A stretch of DNA of 64,000 bases from Clostridia bacterium (GCA_018432615.1 JAHDSQ010000014.1:1-64000), one strand, 5' to 3'; positions 32,712-43,624 are shown, counted from the first letter of the stretch. The notes: generated from the sequence alone by a model not told the origin. Numbers and translations are program-made.

Positions 32712-35700
32712 GAGACAGGATTTAAAAAAGGTTCTTGTTATCGGTTCAGGCCCAATCGTAATCGGGCAGGCCGCCGAGTTTGATTATGCAGGGACCCAGG
32801 CCTGCCGTTCTTTACGGGAGGAAGGCATTGAGGTGGTTTTGGTCAATTCTAACCCCGCTACTATCATGACCGATGCGGACATCGCTGACCGAACCTACCT
32901 GGAGCCTTTGACACCGGAGGCTTTGGAGGAAATAATCATTAAGGAGAAGCCTCAGGGTGTTGTGGCGACTCTGGGAGGACAGGTTGGTCTTAACTTGGCC
33001 TTGGCTTTGGCTCAAAAGGGAGTATTGCAGCGGGAGAATGTCAAGCTGCTGGGAACTCCTTTAAGCGCTATCGAAAAGGCCGAAGACCGTGAAATTTTCA
33101 AGCGCACCATGCAGGAGATCGGCGAGCCTATCCCGGAGAGTGACGTCGTTGACAGCATAGATGGTGCGTTATCTTTTGCCGAGAGTATTGGTTATCCTGT
33201 CATTGTGCGGCCAGGGTATACTTTGGGCGGTACCGGTGGTGGGGTGGCTCACAATGAGAAGGAACTGAAGGAAATTGCCGCCAAGGGCTTGATATACAGT
33301 GTGAACAAGCAGCTTCTGGTCGAGCGCAGTGTTGCCGGCTGGAAAGAGATAGAGTATGAGGTGATGCGGGATGCTAACGATAATTGTATTACGGTCTGTT
33401 CCATGGAAAACATTGACCCCGTAGGTATTCATACCGGGGATAGCATCGTCGTGGCCCCGACACAAACCCTTTCCGACCGGGACTATCAAATGCTGAGGAC
33501 AGGCGCGCTGAAAATAATCAGAGCCTTGGGGATCGAAGGTGGCTGTAATATTCAGTATGCCCTGGACCCCCAGAGCAGTAAATATTATGTAATCGAGGTC
33601 AATCCCAGGGTAAGCCGGTCCAGTGCCTTGGCATCTAAGGCTACGGGTTATCCGATCGCAAAAGTTGCCGCTAAGATTGCCTTAGGACTTACTCTCGATG
33701 AGATTGCCAACAGCGTGACCAAAGATACGTCGGCTTGTTTTGAACCGGCTCTTGATTACGTGGTCATCAAGGTACCCCGTTGGCCTTTTGATAAGTTTGC
33801 CCGCGCTAAGCGGACTTTAGGTTCGCAAATGAAGGCCACCGGTGAGGTGATGGCCTTGGGGAGGAACTTTTCTGCTGCGCTGCTCAAGGCAGTACGTTCA
33901 TTGGAGATGAGTTTCACTACTTTAACAATACCGTCTTTTAGTAAGCTTAACTGGCATGAGCTTTTGGAGAAAATGGAGCTGACCGACGATGAACGGATTT
34001 TTGCGGTGGCGGAGTGTTTGCGCCGCGGATTTTCTATGGAACAGATTTCCGGCATCACGGGTATAGATATGTTCTTTTTGGAAGGCATTAAGAACATCGT
34101 AGATATGGAGACTTACTTAAAGCAAAAAAGACAGTGGAACCGTGAGGACTGGCTGACCGCCAAAAAGATGGGTTTTGGCGACGTGCAGTTGGCTGAAATA
34201 CTGGGACAAACCGAACCAGAAGTGCGGGAGAAGAGGAAAGCTCTGGGAATTGAGGCTTGTTACCATATGGTCGATACCTGTGCCGGGGAGTTTGACGCCT
34301 CCACCCCCTATTATTATTCCGCCTACGGGGAGGAAACGGAATACACAGAGAGCGAAAAACAGAAGGTGGTCGTTTTGGGTTCCGGGCCGATTAGAATCGG
34401 GCAGGGCATAGAATTCGATTATTGTTCGGTGCATTCGTCCTGGGCTATCAGGGAGAGCGGCAGGGAATCCATTGTTATCAATAACAACCCGGAAACGGTC
34501 AGTACTGACCCTGATACTTCCGACCGCCTGTATTTTGAGCCCCTCACCTTAGACAGTGTTCTCGATGTTCTCGAGGTGGAAAAACCCCGGGGTGTGGTGG
34601 TACAGTTCGGTGGGCAGACCGCCATAAACTTGGCTAAACCCTTAGCCGAACGGGGGGTTACGATTCTGGGGACGGCAATTGACGATATTGATAGGGCAGA
34701 GGATCGGGAAAGGTTTGATGAGTTCCTGGAGGGTTTGAAGATTCCCAGACCTCTAGGCAGTATGGCCTTTAATAAGGATGAGGCGAAGGGTATTGCGGCC
34801 AAACTCGGCTTTCCCGTACTGGTCAGGCCGTCGTACGTGTTAGGCGGCAGGGCTATGGAAATAGTGGATAACGAGCAGGATTTGACCACGTATCTTGAGG
34901 AGGCCGTGCGGGTCTCGCCGGAGCATCCGGTGCTGGTAGATCGATATTTCCAGGGTAAAGAAGTGGAGGTCGATGCTTTATGCGACGGAAAAGATGTGTT
35001 GATTCCCGGTATTATGGAGCATTTGGAAAGGGCGGGAATACATTCCGGAGATAGCACGGCGATTTATCCCTCTCAGACCATCGAACAGCCTTTACTGGAT
35101 AGGATTGTTGATTATACGACGAGGATTGCTTTGGGTTTAAACACCATCGGGATTTTGAATATCCAATATGTTATCAAGGACAATGTACTTTATGTCATTG
35201 AGGTCAATCCTCGGGCCAGCCGTACGGTACCGTTTTTAAGCAAGGTCACAGGCATCCCGATGGCGAAGGTTGCTACGAAAATAATGTTGGGAGAAACATT
35301 GGAAAAACAGGGCTATTCCTCCGGATTATTCAAGCCAAAAGAGTTGGTAGCTATTAAGATTCCGGTGTTTTCCTTTAATAAGCTGACAGATGTTGAACCG
35401 TCCCTCGGTCCGGAAATGAAGTCTACCGGCGAGGTGCTGGGCTTGGCCTCCGATTATGTTACGGCGCTGCGCAAGGCTTTTTTGGCTGCCGGATACAAGA
35501 TACCGGTAGAGGGGGAAGTGTTGGCAACGATTGCCGATCAGGATAAAGAGGAAGCGCTGCCGCTTTTGCGGGAATTTGTGCAGCTCGGATATAAGCTTTG
35601 GGCCACGGAAGGGACAGCAAGCTTTTTGCGCAAAAACGATGTGCCGGTACGGGAGGTATATAAGCTGGAGCAGGGTTCTCCCCATGTTTGCGATTTGATC

Positions 35701-35910
35701 AGGAGCGGGAGGATTGACTTTGTCGTCAATACCCTGACCAGGAGCAAGCGGCCCCTGCGCGACGGTTTTCAGATTAGGCGGGCTGCTGTGGAGTTCAACA
35801 TACCCTGCATGACCTCCCTGGATACCTGCAGAGGACTCTTAAAGGCCATTGCTATCAAGCGGGAAGAAGGCGGGGTCAGGGAGGTTAAAGCCCTGCAGGA
35901 ATATCTCTAG
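32704..35910 (+). CDS. carB: Carbamoyl-phosphate synthase large subunit
   Basis: 1068-residue synthase with the internal duplication of two ATP-grasp halves: [21 protein letters not shown] at the N-terminus and [18 protein letters not shown] near residue 557. An oligomerisation segment separates them, and a C-terminal MGS-type regulatory domain starts about 935 ([12 protein letters not shown]). Real start ATG 32704 (MPKRQDLKK). Full length with no interruption. Confidence 0.97.
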   Translation: MPKRQDLKKVLVIGSGPIVIGQAAEFDYAGTQACRSLREEGIEVVLVNSNPATIMTDADIADRTYLEPLTPEALEEIIIKEKPQGVVATLGGQVGLNLALALAQKGVLQRENVKLLGTPLSAIEKAEDREIFKRTMQEIGEPIPESDVVDSIDGALSFAESIGYPVIVRPGYTLGGTGGGVAHNEKELKEIAAKGLIYSVNKQLLVERSVAGWKEIEYEVMRDANDNCITVCSMENIDPVGIHTGDSIVVAPTQTLSDRDYQMLRTGALKIIRALGIEGGCNIQYALDPQSSKYYVIEVNPRVSRSSALASKATGYPIAKVAAKIALGLTLDEIANSVTKDTSACFEPALDYVVIKVPRWPFDKFARAKRTLGSQMKATGEVMALGRNFSAALLKAVRSLEMSFTTLTIPSFSKLNWHELLEKMELTDDERIFAVAECLRRGFSMEQISGITGIDMFFLEGIKNIVDMETYLKQKRQWNREDWLTAKKMGFGDVQLAEILGQTEPEVREKRKALGIEACYHMVDTCAGEFDASTPYYYSAYGEETEYTESEKQKVVVLGSGPIRIGQGIEFDYCSVHSSWAIRESGRESIVINNNPETVSTDPDTSDRLYFEPLTLDSVLDVLEVEKPRGVVVQFGGQTAINLAKPLAERGVTILGTAIDDIDRAEDRERFDEFLEGLKIPRPLGSMAFNKDEAKGIAAKLGFPVLVRPSYVLGGRAMEIVDNEQDLTTYLEEAVRVSPEHPVLVDRYFQGKEVEVDALCDGKDVLIPGIMEHLERAGIHSGDSTAIYPSQTIEQPLLDRIVDYTTRIALGLNTIGILNIQYVIKDNVLYVIEVNPRASRTVPFLSKVTGIPMAKVATKIMLGETLEKQGYSSGLFKPKELVAIKIPVFSFNKLTDVEPSLGPEMKSTGEVLGLASDYVTALRKAFLAAGYKIPVEGEVLATIADQDKEEALPLLREFVQLGYKLWATEGTASFLRKNDVPVREVYKLEQGSPHVCDLIRSGRIDFVVNTLTRSKRPLRDGFQIRRAAVEFNIPCMTSLDTCRGLLKAIAIKREEGGVREVKALQEYL

Positions 35911-35953
35911 TATATCCTTGGGACAACATCAGGCACATATCTTGCGCATTTGG

Positions 35954-35983
35954 TTACCTAAAAGTGCCGAATACTGGTATAAT
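35954..35983 (+). promoter_or_regulatory. Possible internal promoter before pyrK
   Basis: The 120-base gap between carB and pyrK, the largest in this otherwise tight operon, holds TTACCT (35954-35959), an 18-base spacer and TATAAT (35978-35983), and a second TATAAT nearby at 35989. This could give pyrKDFE some expression independent of the PyrR attenuator. Confidence 0.4.
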
Positions 35984-36030
35984 GCTGATATAATCAATTG
36001 GACAATTTACGATACCGGGGGTAATTGCTT

Positions 36031-36828
36031 ATGAAATACCATGTGCCGCAAGCCTTGGTGGCAGGGCATGAACAAACGGGCAGAGGATTGTTTTTTCTCG
36101 CTCTTAACGCACCACAGATAACACAAGCGGCAGTGCCGGGTCAGTTTTTGCACATTCGGTGTGGGAAAGGAGACGACCCTTTGCTGCGCAGACCAATCAG
36201 TATTTGCAGGGTAGATAAGGAGAAAGGCAATGTCATGCTTTGGTATCAGGTGGTCGGGAAAGGTACAAGTCTTCTGAGCCAAGTTAGGCGGGGGGACTGT
36301 TTGGATATCGTTGGCCCTCTGGGCAGAGGCTTTGAACCTGTTACTGCGGGGAAAACCGTCTTTCTGGTGGGAGGCGGAGTGGGCAGTGCCCCGCTGGTTT
36401 TTCTGGGGAATGAATTAGCGCCGGAGAAGGAGGTTGTTGCTTTTTTCGGCGGGGCAAGTGAGGAAATGCTTTTGATGCCTTGCTTGACGAGGCTGGAGAA
36501 TTGTGAATACGCAACGGATGACGGCAGCTTCGGATATCCGGGGACAGTAATCGGTTTATTAGAGGAGCAGATGAAAGGCAAGATGCCTGATATTCTTTAT
36601 GCCTGCGGACCTCAGGGGATGTTACGAGAGGTCGTGAGGATTGCCGAAGAAAACAGCATTCCACTGCAGGTTTCTCTTGAGGCCAGAATGGCTTGCGGGG
36701 TTGGGGCTTGTTTGGGGTGCAGTTTTCCCCGGAGTAAAAAAAGCGGCGGAGGATGGGCGAGAGTCTGTCAGGATGGGCCGGTCTTTTGGGATTGGGAGGT
36801 GGCATGGGATGACGGCGAAGAACAGTGA
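36031..36828 (+). CDS. pyrK: Dihydroorotate dehydrogenase B electron transfer subunit
   Basis: 265-residue ferredoxin-reductase-like subunit with FAD (RRPISICRVD) and NAD (VGGGVGSAPLVFLGNEL) sites. The C-terminal [2Fe-2S] Cys group is CGVGACLGCSFP with a later Cys in RVCQDGP. Transfers electrons from PyrD to NAD+. ATG 36031 after GGGGG; it overlaps pyrD by 20 bases. Confidence 0.95.
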   Translation: MKYHVPQALVAGHEQTGRGLFFLALNAPQITQAAVPGQFLHIRCGKGDDPLLRRPISICRVDKEKGNVMLWYQVVGKGTSLLSQVRRGDCLDIVGPLGRGFEPVTAGKTVFLVGGGVGSAPLVFLGNELAPEKEVVAFFGGASEEMLLMPCLTRLENCEYATDDGSFGYPGTVIGLLEEQMKGKMPDILYACGPQGMLREVVRIAEENSIPLQVSLEARMACGVGACLGCSFPRSKKSGGGWARVCQDGPVFWDWEVAWDDGEEQ

Positions 36829-37759
36829 GATGGAGCCTTTACTAGGGGTTGAGATAGCCGGGATAAGGATGAAGAATCCGGTCATGACGGCGTCGGGAAC
36901 CTTTGGCTTTGGGGAAGCCTACACCGATTTTTTTGAGTTGGCCGAGTTGGGGGCGGTTGTGATTAAAGGGGTTACCCCTGAGCCAAGAATTGGCAATCCG
37001 CCGCCGCGTCTGGCGGAAACTTCTGCCGGGATGCTTAATTCCATCGGTTTGGAGAATCCCGGGGTGGAAAAGGTACTGGGGGAGTACCTGCCAAGCCTTG
37101 AAGAGGTCGGGACTTCCGTGATTGTCAATATCGCGGGCAGTACGGTCGAAGATTACTGTCTGGTGGCGGAGCGGCTGAGTGCAAGTAAAGTAGTCAAGGG
37201 TTTGGAGGTCAATATTTCCTGTCCTAATGTCAAGGCGGGCGGTATAGCCTTTGGCAGCAAGCCCGAGATGGCTGCCCAGGTGATACGGGCGGTTAAAAAG
37301 CATACTTCTTTGCCGCTGATTGCCAAGCTTTCTCCTAATGTGACGGATATTACGGAAATGGCCTTGGCTGTGGAAGAGGCCGGAGCCTCCGCTGTTTCTC
37401 TTATCAATACCCTTTTGGGGATGGCAATTGATGTGAGAACAAGGAAACCGAAGCTTAAGAATGTTATGGGCGGTCTTTCCGGGCCGGCCGTTCGCCCTGT
37501 GGCGGTGCGGATGGTCTGGCAGGTTTCGCAAGTGCTGAAGGTGCCGGTGATTGGAATGGGGGGGATTGCTACGGCCGAGGATGCTCTGGAATTCATCCTG
37601 GCGGGAGCGACGGCAGTGGCTGTGGGGACGGGACAGTTTGTCAACCCTCGTTGCTGTCCGGAGATAATAGCCGGAATAAAGGCGTACTGTGAGGAAAATG
37701 AGGTATCTGCCGTTGCCGAGCTTGTGGGAGCGGCTTGGAAGGAGGAGGCACGTGGATAA
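36809..37759 (+). CDS. pyrD: Dihydroorotate dehydrogenase B catalytic subunit
   Basis: 316-residue class 1B flavoprotein: NPVMTASGTFGFGEAY, KGVTPEPRIGNPPPR, the catalytic-Cys segment LEVNISCPNVKAGG and FMN-binding GMGGIATAEDALEFILAGA. Oxidises dihydroorotate to orotate in complex with PyrK. The start ATG 36809 lies inside pyrK after GGGAGG. Confidence 0.96.
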   Translation: MTAKNSEMEPLLGVEIAGIRMKNPVMTASGTFGFGEAYTDFFELAELGAVVIKGVTPEPRIGNPPPRLAETSAGMLNSIGLENPGVEKVLGEYLPSLEEVGTSVIVNIAGSTVEDYCLVAERLSASKVVKGLEVNISCPNVKAGGIAFGSKPEMAAQVIRAVKKHTSLPLIAKLSPNVTDITEMALAVEEAGASAVSLINTLLGMAIDVRTRKPKLKNVMGGLSGPAVRPVAVRMVWQVSQVLKVPVIGMGGIATAEDALEFILAGATAVAVGTGQFVNPRCCPEIIAGIKAYCEENEVSAVAELVGAAWKEEARG

Positions 37760-38471
37760 CGCTGCGCAAAGGTTGATAGTGGCCCTTGATTATCCCCACT
37801 GGGATGAGGCTGAAGCGGTTGTGAAGGATTTGCGGGAAGTCTTGTTTTTCAAGGTGGGGCTTGAGCTCTATTTATCCAGCGGGGGCAGGGCAGTAGAAAA
37901 ATTGAGGGAGCTGGGAAAAGAGGTCTTTTTGGATTTGAAGTTCCATGATATCCCTAACACTGTTGCTCAGGCCTGTCGTCAAGCCGTGAAGCATGGGGCT
38001 GCACTTTTTAATGTCCACGGGTCCGGAGGCAGGATGATGATGAAAGGGGCTGCTGAGGCTACAAAGGAGCAGGCGCAAGCTTTGGGGGTAAGGAAGCCCT
38101 TGTTGTTGGCGGTGACTGTGCTGACGAGTATGAATGAGAAGGATTTAGAGGAAATTGGTATGTATGGGGTGCAAGAAGGTGTGGTCAGGTTGGCTAAGCT
38201 GGCCCAAGAAACGGGATTGGACGGTGTGGTCGCTTCACCCCGGGAAATTGGGTTAATCAGAGCCTCTTGCGGAGCGGATTTTAAAATCGTTTGTCCCGGG
38301 GTACGTCCAAGCTGGGCAGCGACAGGGGATCAGAAGCGGGTCATGACACCAAAAGAGGCCGTCTTGGCCGGAGCCGATTATTTGGTGGTGGGCAGGCCAA
38401 TCACCAAGGCCAAATCCCCTCGTGAGGCGGCTTTGAAAGTATTAGAGGAAATGAAGGAGGCACAGCAATGA
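37752..38471 (+). CDS. pyrF: Orotidine 5'-phosphate decarboxylase
   Basis: 239-residue TIM barrel with [11 protein letters not shown] and the catalytic [11 protein letters not shown] (Asp-x-Lys-x-x-Asp). Last step to UMP. Start GTG 37752, overlapping the pyrD stop by eight bases after GGAGGA. Confidence 0.96.
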   Translation: MDNAAQRLIVALDYPHWDEAEAVVKDLREVLFFKVGLELYLSSGGRAVEKLRELGKEVFLDLKFHDIPNTVAQACRQAVKHGAALFNVHGSGGRMMMKGAAEATKEQAQALGVRKPLLLAVTVLTSMNEKDLEEIGMYGVQEGVVRLAKLAQETGLDGVVASPREIGLIRASCGADFKIVCPGVRPSWAATGDQKRVMTPKEAVLAGADYLVVGRPITKAKSPREAALKVLEEMKEAQQ

Positions 38472-39040
38472 ATAAGGATGAGATTATAGCGATATTTAAA
38501 GAAAACGGGGCGATGTTGGAGGGGCATTTTCTTTTAACTTCTGGACGGCACAGCAATCGTTACCTTCAATGTGCTCTGGTTTTGCAAAACCCGGCTACTG
38601 CGGAACAACTTTGCCGGGAGCTGATAAAAAAAATACCCGGGGAGCGTCCGGATATGGTGATCGGACCGGCCCTGGGTGGGGTAACGCTGGCTTATGAAAT
38701 GGCTCGGCAGCTTGGGGTACAGGCCTTGTTTGCGGAGAGGGAAAATGGTGTTATGACGTTGCGGCGGGGATTTGGCATACCGCCGGGGAAAAAGGTGCTG
38801 GTGGTGGAGGATGTGGTAACCACCGGAGGTTCCGTGCGTGAAGTGATTAAGGTGGTGGAAGAACTGGGCGGAAAAGTAGTTGGGGCGGCTTCCTTGGTGG
38901 ACAGGAGCAACGGTAAGGTGGATTTTGGTTGTCCCTTTTACAGCCTGCTTCCCTTAGAGGTGGTTTCCTATCTTCCGACAGAATGCCCCTTGTGCAAGGA
39001 AGGGCTTCCCTTGGTAAAACCGGGTTCCCGGAAAGTATAA
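38468..39040 (+). CDS. pyrE: Orotate phosphoribosyltransferase
   Basis: 190-residue PRTase with the PRPP loop [17 protein letters not shown] and [13 protein letters not shown] near the N-terminus; resembles the longer archaeal/actinobacterial-like PyrE forms ending in a CPLC-type Cys pair. Last gene of the operon, overlapping pyrF by four bases (ATGA). The 62-base palindrome that follows probably ends the transcript. Confidence 0.95.
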   Translation: MNKDEIIAIFKENGAMLEGHFLLTSGRHSNRYLQCALVLQNPATAEQLCRELIKKIPGERPDMVIGPALGGVTLAYEMARQLGVQALFAERENGVMTLRRGFGIPPGKKVLVVEDVVTTGGSVREVIKVVEELGGKVVGAASLVDRSNGKVDFGCPFYSLLPLEVVSYLPTECPLCKEGLPLVKPGSRKV

Positions 39041-39052
39041 GAACGTAAGAAC

Positions 39053-39114
39053 GGGGTCAGGCTTGAAATATTCCCTTATTCCTAGGAATAAGGGAATATT
39101 TCAAGCCTGACCCC
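39053..39114. repeat. 62-bp perfect palindrome (REP/RAYT-like, shares arms with the copy at 52637)
   Basis: Two perfect 31-base arms meet at CCTAGG (centre 39083/39084) with no spacer. The outer part GGGGTCAGGCTTGAAA is the same as in the palindrome at 52637, whereas the inner part (TATTCCCTTATTCC) differs. Located between the convergent pyrE and DUF401 genes, only four bases before the latter's stop. There is no T-run on the + strand. Such GGGGTCAGG-ended palindromes recall repeats associated with Y1/RAYT transposases; it may also work as a terminator. Confidence 0.85.
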
Positions 39115-39117
39115 ATG

Positions 39118-40320
39118 TTAAAAGAGGCTGCTGTAGCCTAATACGGTGATGAACAGCAAAAGTTCCGGTATAAGCATCATTATATAAGTGCGGGGGAAAT
39201 CGGCATGGAAGTGTTCCACCGACATGATGAAGCAAAGGTGCAGGGGAGAGAGGAGTACTCCGATAAAGTTAGAAATAATGGCTAAGACCGCCATGCTGAG
39301 GAGTTGACCGTCTCCTGTTATGGAAAGGATGACCGGAAGGGTCAGTGATATTCCGACCAATGTATCGCCGGTTAAAAGACCGATAACCAAAGGGAAAACA
39401 ATTGCTATGATGAGGGTGTTTAATCCTATTGTGTTGAAAACGTTTAACATGCTACCAATTGTACCGCTGTTTTCTAAGACGTAGCGTAAAAACATGGCGG
39501 CAAACACCATATAAAACAGGCGCGGCTCAAGGGCTTGCTTCAGTAAGGAGAGGATACGTTTCGGTTTAAGCCTGTAATAGACCAGCATAGTAAGATCGAC
39601 AATTGTCAGGGCAGGAATGATGCTCATATGGAAGAGGACTACCAGCACCATGGTGGCTAAAACAGGGGAAAGACCTTCGATAATGTCTTTCCTGGTTTGA
39701 GCAGATGGTGCTTTGATATGTTGTTGGGTTGTTTTCGGTGGGAATTTGCGAAAGAGGATGAGGCCGAAGAGACTGATAAATATGAATAAGGGAAACATAA
39801 TCAGCATGTATGTGTTTAAGGGAATCTGCAGTATTTCAACTGCTATCAGGCAACTGGGATGGAGCGGTACGAAAAATTCCCAGAGATGACGATAATAGTA
39901 GTTGATGGCAGCCTTCTTTTCCTTAGATATTGCTAATTCTTTAGAGGCCTCTTCAACCATTGGGGCAGAGAATTTTGCCCCGCCGGGTGCAGGCAAGAGC
40001 CCTATAATAGCAGGTAGTATGATCATAGAAAGACGAGGGTCACCCAGGGTATTTTGCAGACCGAGGACAAGTCGGCTTTGGCTGCCGGCTTGCTGCATGA
40101 TTTTGTCCATCAGGTTGATTAGATAAAGGGCGGGAAACAGCAGTAAAGAGGAGGGTGAGGTCAAAGTCATAAGAAGGATATCCCCGAATTGGGCGATGCC
40201 CACATGGTGCAGGATACCAAAAAGCAAGGCGGTGACGGTCAAGACATGTCCGACGTTTATATGTTTTTTGAACATTATCACCATTACTAAGAGTACAAAT
40301 AATATTTTGAGGATTTCCAT
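39118..40320 (-). CDS. DUF401 family integral membrane protein (copy 2)
   Basis: 400-residue polytopic membrane protein starting MEILKILFVLLVMVIMFKK. It contains the conserved GLLPAPGGAKFSAPMVEEA loop near 105 and INYYYRHLWEFFVPLHPS near 138. DUF401 proteins resemble gluconate/TRAP-like permeases of unknown substrate. Second of a tandem pair with about 50-60 percent apparent identity by eye to its upstream neighbour, 32 bases apart, pointing to local duplication or a two-protein transporter. Confidence 0.88.
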   Translation of the reverse strand: MEILKILFVLLVMVIMFKKHINVGHVLTVTALLFGILHHVGIAQFGDILLMTLTSPSSLLLFPALYLINLMDKIMQQAGSQSRLVLGLQNTLGDPRLSMIILPAIIGLLPAPGGAKFSAPMVEEASKELAISKEKKAAINYYYRHLWEFFVPLHPSCLIAVEILQIPLNTYMLIMFPLFIFISLFGLILFRKFPPKTTQQHIKAPSAQTRKDIIEGLSPVLATMVLVVLFHMSIIPALTIVDLTMLVYYRLKPKRILSLLKQALEPRLFYMVFAAMFLRYVLENSGTIGSMLNVFNTIGLNTLIIAIVFPLVIGLLTGDTLVGISLTLPVILSITGDGQLLSMAVLAIISNFIGVLLSPLHLCFIMSVEHFHADFPRTYIMMLIPELLLFITVLGYSSLF

Positions 40321-40352
40321 CCGGGTTCACTTCTCTTTCTTTCGGGTTTCCT

Positions 40353-41552
40353 TTACAAGAGGGTGACGCAGACCAGGACTATGGCAAAAAGCAATGCTTC
40401 CGGGAGGAGCAATTTGCGATAGGTACGGAAAAAGTCGGCTTTAAAATGTTCGACACTCATAAGCAGACAAAGGTGAACCGGAGAGAGCATTTGTCCGATA
40501 TAACCTGATATAATTGCTAAGACAGCCGTATTGAGGACCCCGGCGGGATCGGACAGGGAGACGATAACGGGAAGGGCGATAGCTACGTGTGCTATGGAAA
40601 CGCCGGTTAAAAACCCGATCATAAAGGGGAAAATAATTGCAATTTGAGTGATATTCAAGCCTAAGGATTGAAAGGTGGAGAGCAATTGTTCCGTTCCGCC
40701 GCTTCCTTCCAAAACAAAGCGTAAAAAAATGGCGGAAAAAATCATGTATAACAACCGGGGTTCAAAGGCTTTTTTAAGCATCGGTGGGATTTTTGTCGGA
40801 CTGATTCTATAGAGTATAAACATTGCGACATCAACGATCAGTAAAGATATTACTATGTTTAACTGCAAGACGAGGGCCAGCAGCATTGTTGCCAGTACCG
40901 GAGCTAGTCCCTCTAAAATCCCTTTGGTGTTTGCGTTGGTGAGTTTCTTTTGTTGTTTGTTAGCCTGTTTTGGGAAGTTTCTGTAGAGAATAATACCGAG
41001 AAGGATTACCAGGATACTCAAGGGGAACATGAACAACATGTATTGATATAACGGGATTCCAATGGTCTCAATAGCTAAAAGGGTAGCAGGGTATAGGGGT
41101 AGGAAGAATTCCCACACGTGTCTGTAGTAATAATTGATTGAGGCTTTTTCCTCGTTTGATATTTCAAGGTTTTTGGAGGCTTCTTCCACCATGGGTGCGG
41201 AAAATCTGGCACCGCCGGGGGAAGGTAAGAAACCAATGATAGCCGGGAGGACTGCCATCGAAAGGCGCGGGCTTCCTAAGGTAGCCTGCAGTCCGGCTAC
41301 AAGTCTGGCTTGGCTGCCGGCGTGGCGCATGATCCTTTCCATGAGGGTGATCAAATACAGGGCGAAAATGATGGTCAGGGTTGAGGCGGAAGTAAGGGCA
41401 TCAAGAAAAATGCGGGCTAAAGGCAAGGGTGGGACGCGGTACAAGACGGCGAAAAGGAGCGCACAGGTGAAGAGGACATGACCAACCTGAATCTTCTTTT
41501 TAAACATGATAACCATCACTATGAGTACTGTCACTATCTTAAGTATTTCCAT
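40353..41552 (-). CDS. DUF401 family integral membrane protein (copy 1)
   Basis: 399-residue paralogue of the following gene with the same landmarks: FLPSPGGARFSAPMVEEA, INYYYRHVWEFFLPLYPA and a terminal MSVEHFKADFFRTY. First gene of the minus-strand pair; ATG 41552 chosen to match the start of the paralogue (MEILKI). Function unknown. Conserved PPGG and histidine-rich end motifs shared by both copies suggest that both are functional. Confidence 0.88.
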   Translation of the reverse strand: MEILKIVTVLIVMVIMFKKKIQVGHVLFTCALLFAVLYRVPPLPLARIFLDALTSASTLTIIFALYLITLMERIMRHAGSQARLVAGLQATLGSPRLSMAVLPAIIGFLPSPGGARFSAPMVEEASKNLEISNEEKASINYYYRHVWEFFLPLYPATLLAIETIGIPLYQYMLFMFPLSILVILLGIILYRNFPKQANKQQKKLTNANTKGILEGLAPVLATMLLALVLQLNIVISLLIVDVAMFILYRISPTKIPPMLKKAFEPRLLYMIFSAIFLRFVLEGSGGTEQLLSTFQSLGLNITQIAIIFPFMIGFLTGVSIAHVAIALPVIVSLSDPAGVLNTAVLAIISGYIGQMLSPVHLCLLMSVEHFKADFFRTYRKLLLPEALLFAIVLVCVTLL

Positions 41553-41660
41553 CTGTGTCACTTCACTTTCGGTTGACTTGATGCTAAGATTAAGTTATGT
41601 ATCTTACCATTCTATATCCATTCATGTGTTTTTGGCAAGGAAGTTTTAAGGAGGTAGTTT

Positions 41661-42605
41661 ATGATGAGTATTGCGGGGGATTTGACTGCCCTGATTGGTA
41701 ATACCCCTTTATTGGAGTTGAAGCGTTATGCCGAGGAAAAACGGCTCTTGGCAACATTGGTAGCAAAGCTGGAGTATTTTAATCCCGGAGGCAGTGCCAA
41801 GGATAGGATTGCCTGGGCGATGATTGAGGAAGCTGAAAAGAAGGGGCTTCTGAAAAAGGGAGGTACGATTATTGAGCCCACTAGCGGCAATACGGGTATT
41901 GGCTTGGCTCTTGTGGCAGCGGCAAGAGGATATAATTTAATTCTGACCATGCCTGAGACGATGAGTGAGGAAAGGCAGAATTTTCTAAGGGCTTTGGGGG
42001 CCGAGGTTGTTTTGACCTCAGGTCATGAAGGTATGATGGGTGCCATAGATAAGGCCGAGGAACTGGACGCGAGCCTTCCGGGGGCATTCCTGCCCCGGCA
42101 ATTTACTAATTCCGCTAACCCGGCTGTTCACAAGCGGACGACAGGTGAGGAGATATGGCGGGATACCGGGGGCAAGGTTGATGTCTTTGTCGCCTGCGTA
42201 GGTACGGGCGGAACGCTTACGGGATGTGGTGAGGCCTTAAAAGAAAAGAATCCGGACATAAAGGTAATAGCTGTGGAACCTGCCGGATCGGCCGTCTTAT
42301 CCGGGAAGGAGCCGGGGTCTCATAATATCCAAGGGATAGGAGCAGGTTTTGTTCCTGAGGTGTTGAACCGGGAGATTTATGATGAGGTTGTCACTGTGAC
42401 GGATGAGGAGGCATATCATGCTTGTCGGGAACTGGTAAGGACGGAGGGGTTGCTTGTCGGCATATCTTCCGGAGCTGCCGCGTCGGCTGCTTTGAAAATT
42501 GCTGAGGGCCGGGAGTATAAAGATAAGATGATTGTGGTTTTATTTCCCGATACGGGAGAGCGGTATTTATCGGTTAAGGGATTATTCTTCGGAGCGGAGA
42601 TTTGA
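41661..42605 (+). CDS. cysK: Cysteine synthase A (O-acetylserine sulfhydrylase)
   Basis: 314-residue PLP enzyme with the cofactor Lys in [27 protein letters not shown] and the glycine loop [13 protein letters not shown]. Makes cysteine from O-acetylserine and sulfide. AAGGAGG precedes the ATG pair at 41661. Four bases before the radical SAM gene, so probably co-transcribed. Confidence 0.95.
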   Translation: MMSIAGDLTALIGNTPLLELKRYAEEKRLLATLVAKLEYFNPGGSAKDRIAWAMIEEAEKKGLLKKGGTIIEPTSGNTGIGLALVAAARGYNLILTMPETMSEERQNFLRALGAEVVLTSGHEGMMGAIDKAEELDASLPGAFLPRQFTNSANPAVHKRTTGEEIWRDTGGKVDVFVACVGTGGTLTGCGEALKEKNPDIKVIAVEPAGSAVLSGKEPGSHNIQGIGAGFVPEVLNREIYDEVVTVTDEEAYHACRELVRTEGLLVGISSGAAASAALKIAEGREYKDKMIVVLFPDTGERYLSVKGLFFGAEI

Positions 42606-42608
42606 AAG

Positions 42609-43568
42609 ATGGTAGAAACACATGATTTATACAGGGATTACGCCGGATATTTGAGGCGAAAATATGGGGAAAAGGTTTATAAGCTGCCGGTCAATCTTGC
42701 GGGGACTTGTCCTAATCGGGACGGAACGGTTGGTGTAGGGGGCTGCGTTTTTTGTGACGAAAAGGGAGCGGGTTTTGAATGCCTTTCCGGTGCTTTGTCC
42801 GTAGAAGAACAGCTGGAAAGGAATATGGCCTTTTTCAGTAAGCGCTTCAATGTGGATAAGTTCATTGCCTATTTTCAAGCCTTCACGAATACCTATCTAC
42901 CTTTAGAGGAGTTTAAAGAGAACATTCTTGCCGCCGGCAGACAGGAAAAACTAGTAGGCATAGCGGTCTCGACCAGGCCGGATTGTGTCGGGGATGGCTA
43001 TCTGGCTTTTTTGCAGGAAATTGCGGAGAAAACGGGGCTGGATATAACTGTTGAACTGGGGTTGCAAACAGTTAATTACCATACATTGAAGAAAATCAAC
43101 AGGGGCCATACTTTGGCTGAATTTGTTGATGCCGTTTTGCGAACAAAAAGATACGGTTTGGATGTCTGTGCCCATGTGATACTTAATCTGCCCTGGGATG
43201 ATGAAACAGACGTGTCGGAGAATGCTAAAATTCTCTCGGCCCTTGAGGTGGATGCCGTCAAGCTCCATTCTTTGTATGTTGTGCGGGACACGGTCTTGGG
43301 AGATATGTATGAACGGGGCGAGGTGAATGTGATTTCCTTGTCTGAGTACATAGATAGGGTTATTCTGTTTTTAGAGCATGTCGATCCTCGGATGGTGATA
43401 CAGCGTTTGATCGGTAAAGGGCCCCAGGGACAATTGTTGTTTTGCAATTGGAATACCAGTTGGTGGAAAATAAAGAACATGATCGAGGCTGAAATGACGA
43501 AAAGGAATACATACCAGGGTAAAAGATTTGATTATCTGTATGGGAGTGCGCTAAAAGGAGTGCGGTGA
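42609..43568 (+). CDS. Radical SAM protein, YhcC/TIGR01212 family
   Basis: 319-residue radical SAM enzyme with the expanded family motif TCPNRDGTVGVGGCVFC (Cys x14 Cys x2 Cys), then FQAFTNTYLP, ELGLQTVNYHTLKKINRGH and ICHVILNLPWD-type barrel segments. The family's role is not firmly established. It ends near a weak terminator-like hairpin. Confidence 0.92.
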   Translation: MVETHDLYRDYAGYLRRKYGEKVYKLPVNLAGTCPNRDGTVGVGGCVFCDEKGAGFECLSGALSVEEQLERNMAFFSKRFNVDKFIAYFQAFTNTYLPLEEFKENILAAGRQEKLVGIAVSTRPDCVGDGYLAFLQEIAEKTGLDITVELGLQTVNYHTLKKINRGHTLAEFVDAVLRTKRYGLDVCAHVILNLPWDDETDVSENAKILSALEVDAVKLHSLYVVRDTVLGDMYERGEVNVISLSEYIDRVILFLEHVDPRMVIQRLIGKGPQGQLLFCNWNTSWWKIKNMIEAEMTKRNTYQGKRFDYLYGSALKGVR

Positions 43569-43588
43569 AAAAGAGGGATTATTGTAAT

Positions 43589-43624
43589 ATCCGGCGAATA
43601 CTTTAAGGTAAGCGCCGGATTTTG
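43589..43624 (+). terminator. Terminator-like hairpin after the radical SAM gene
   Basis: ATCCGGCG (43589-43596) pairs with CGCCGGAT (43613-43620), followed by TTTTG. The tail is short, so the call is tentative. Confidence 0.45.

Noticed and set aside
34419-35057. 212-residue minus-strand ORF within carB
   Set aside because: Shadow of carB, Ser/Thr-rich artefact with no start signal.
36842-37531. 229-residue minus-strand ORF within pyrD
   Set aside because: Shadow of a clear pyrD gene in the opposite strand; His/Arg-rich translation typical of antisense frames.
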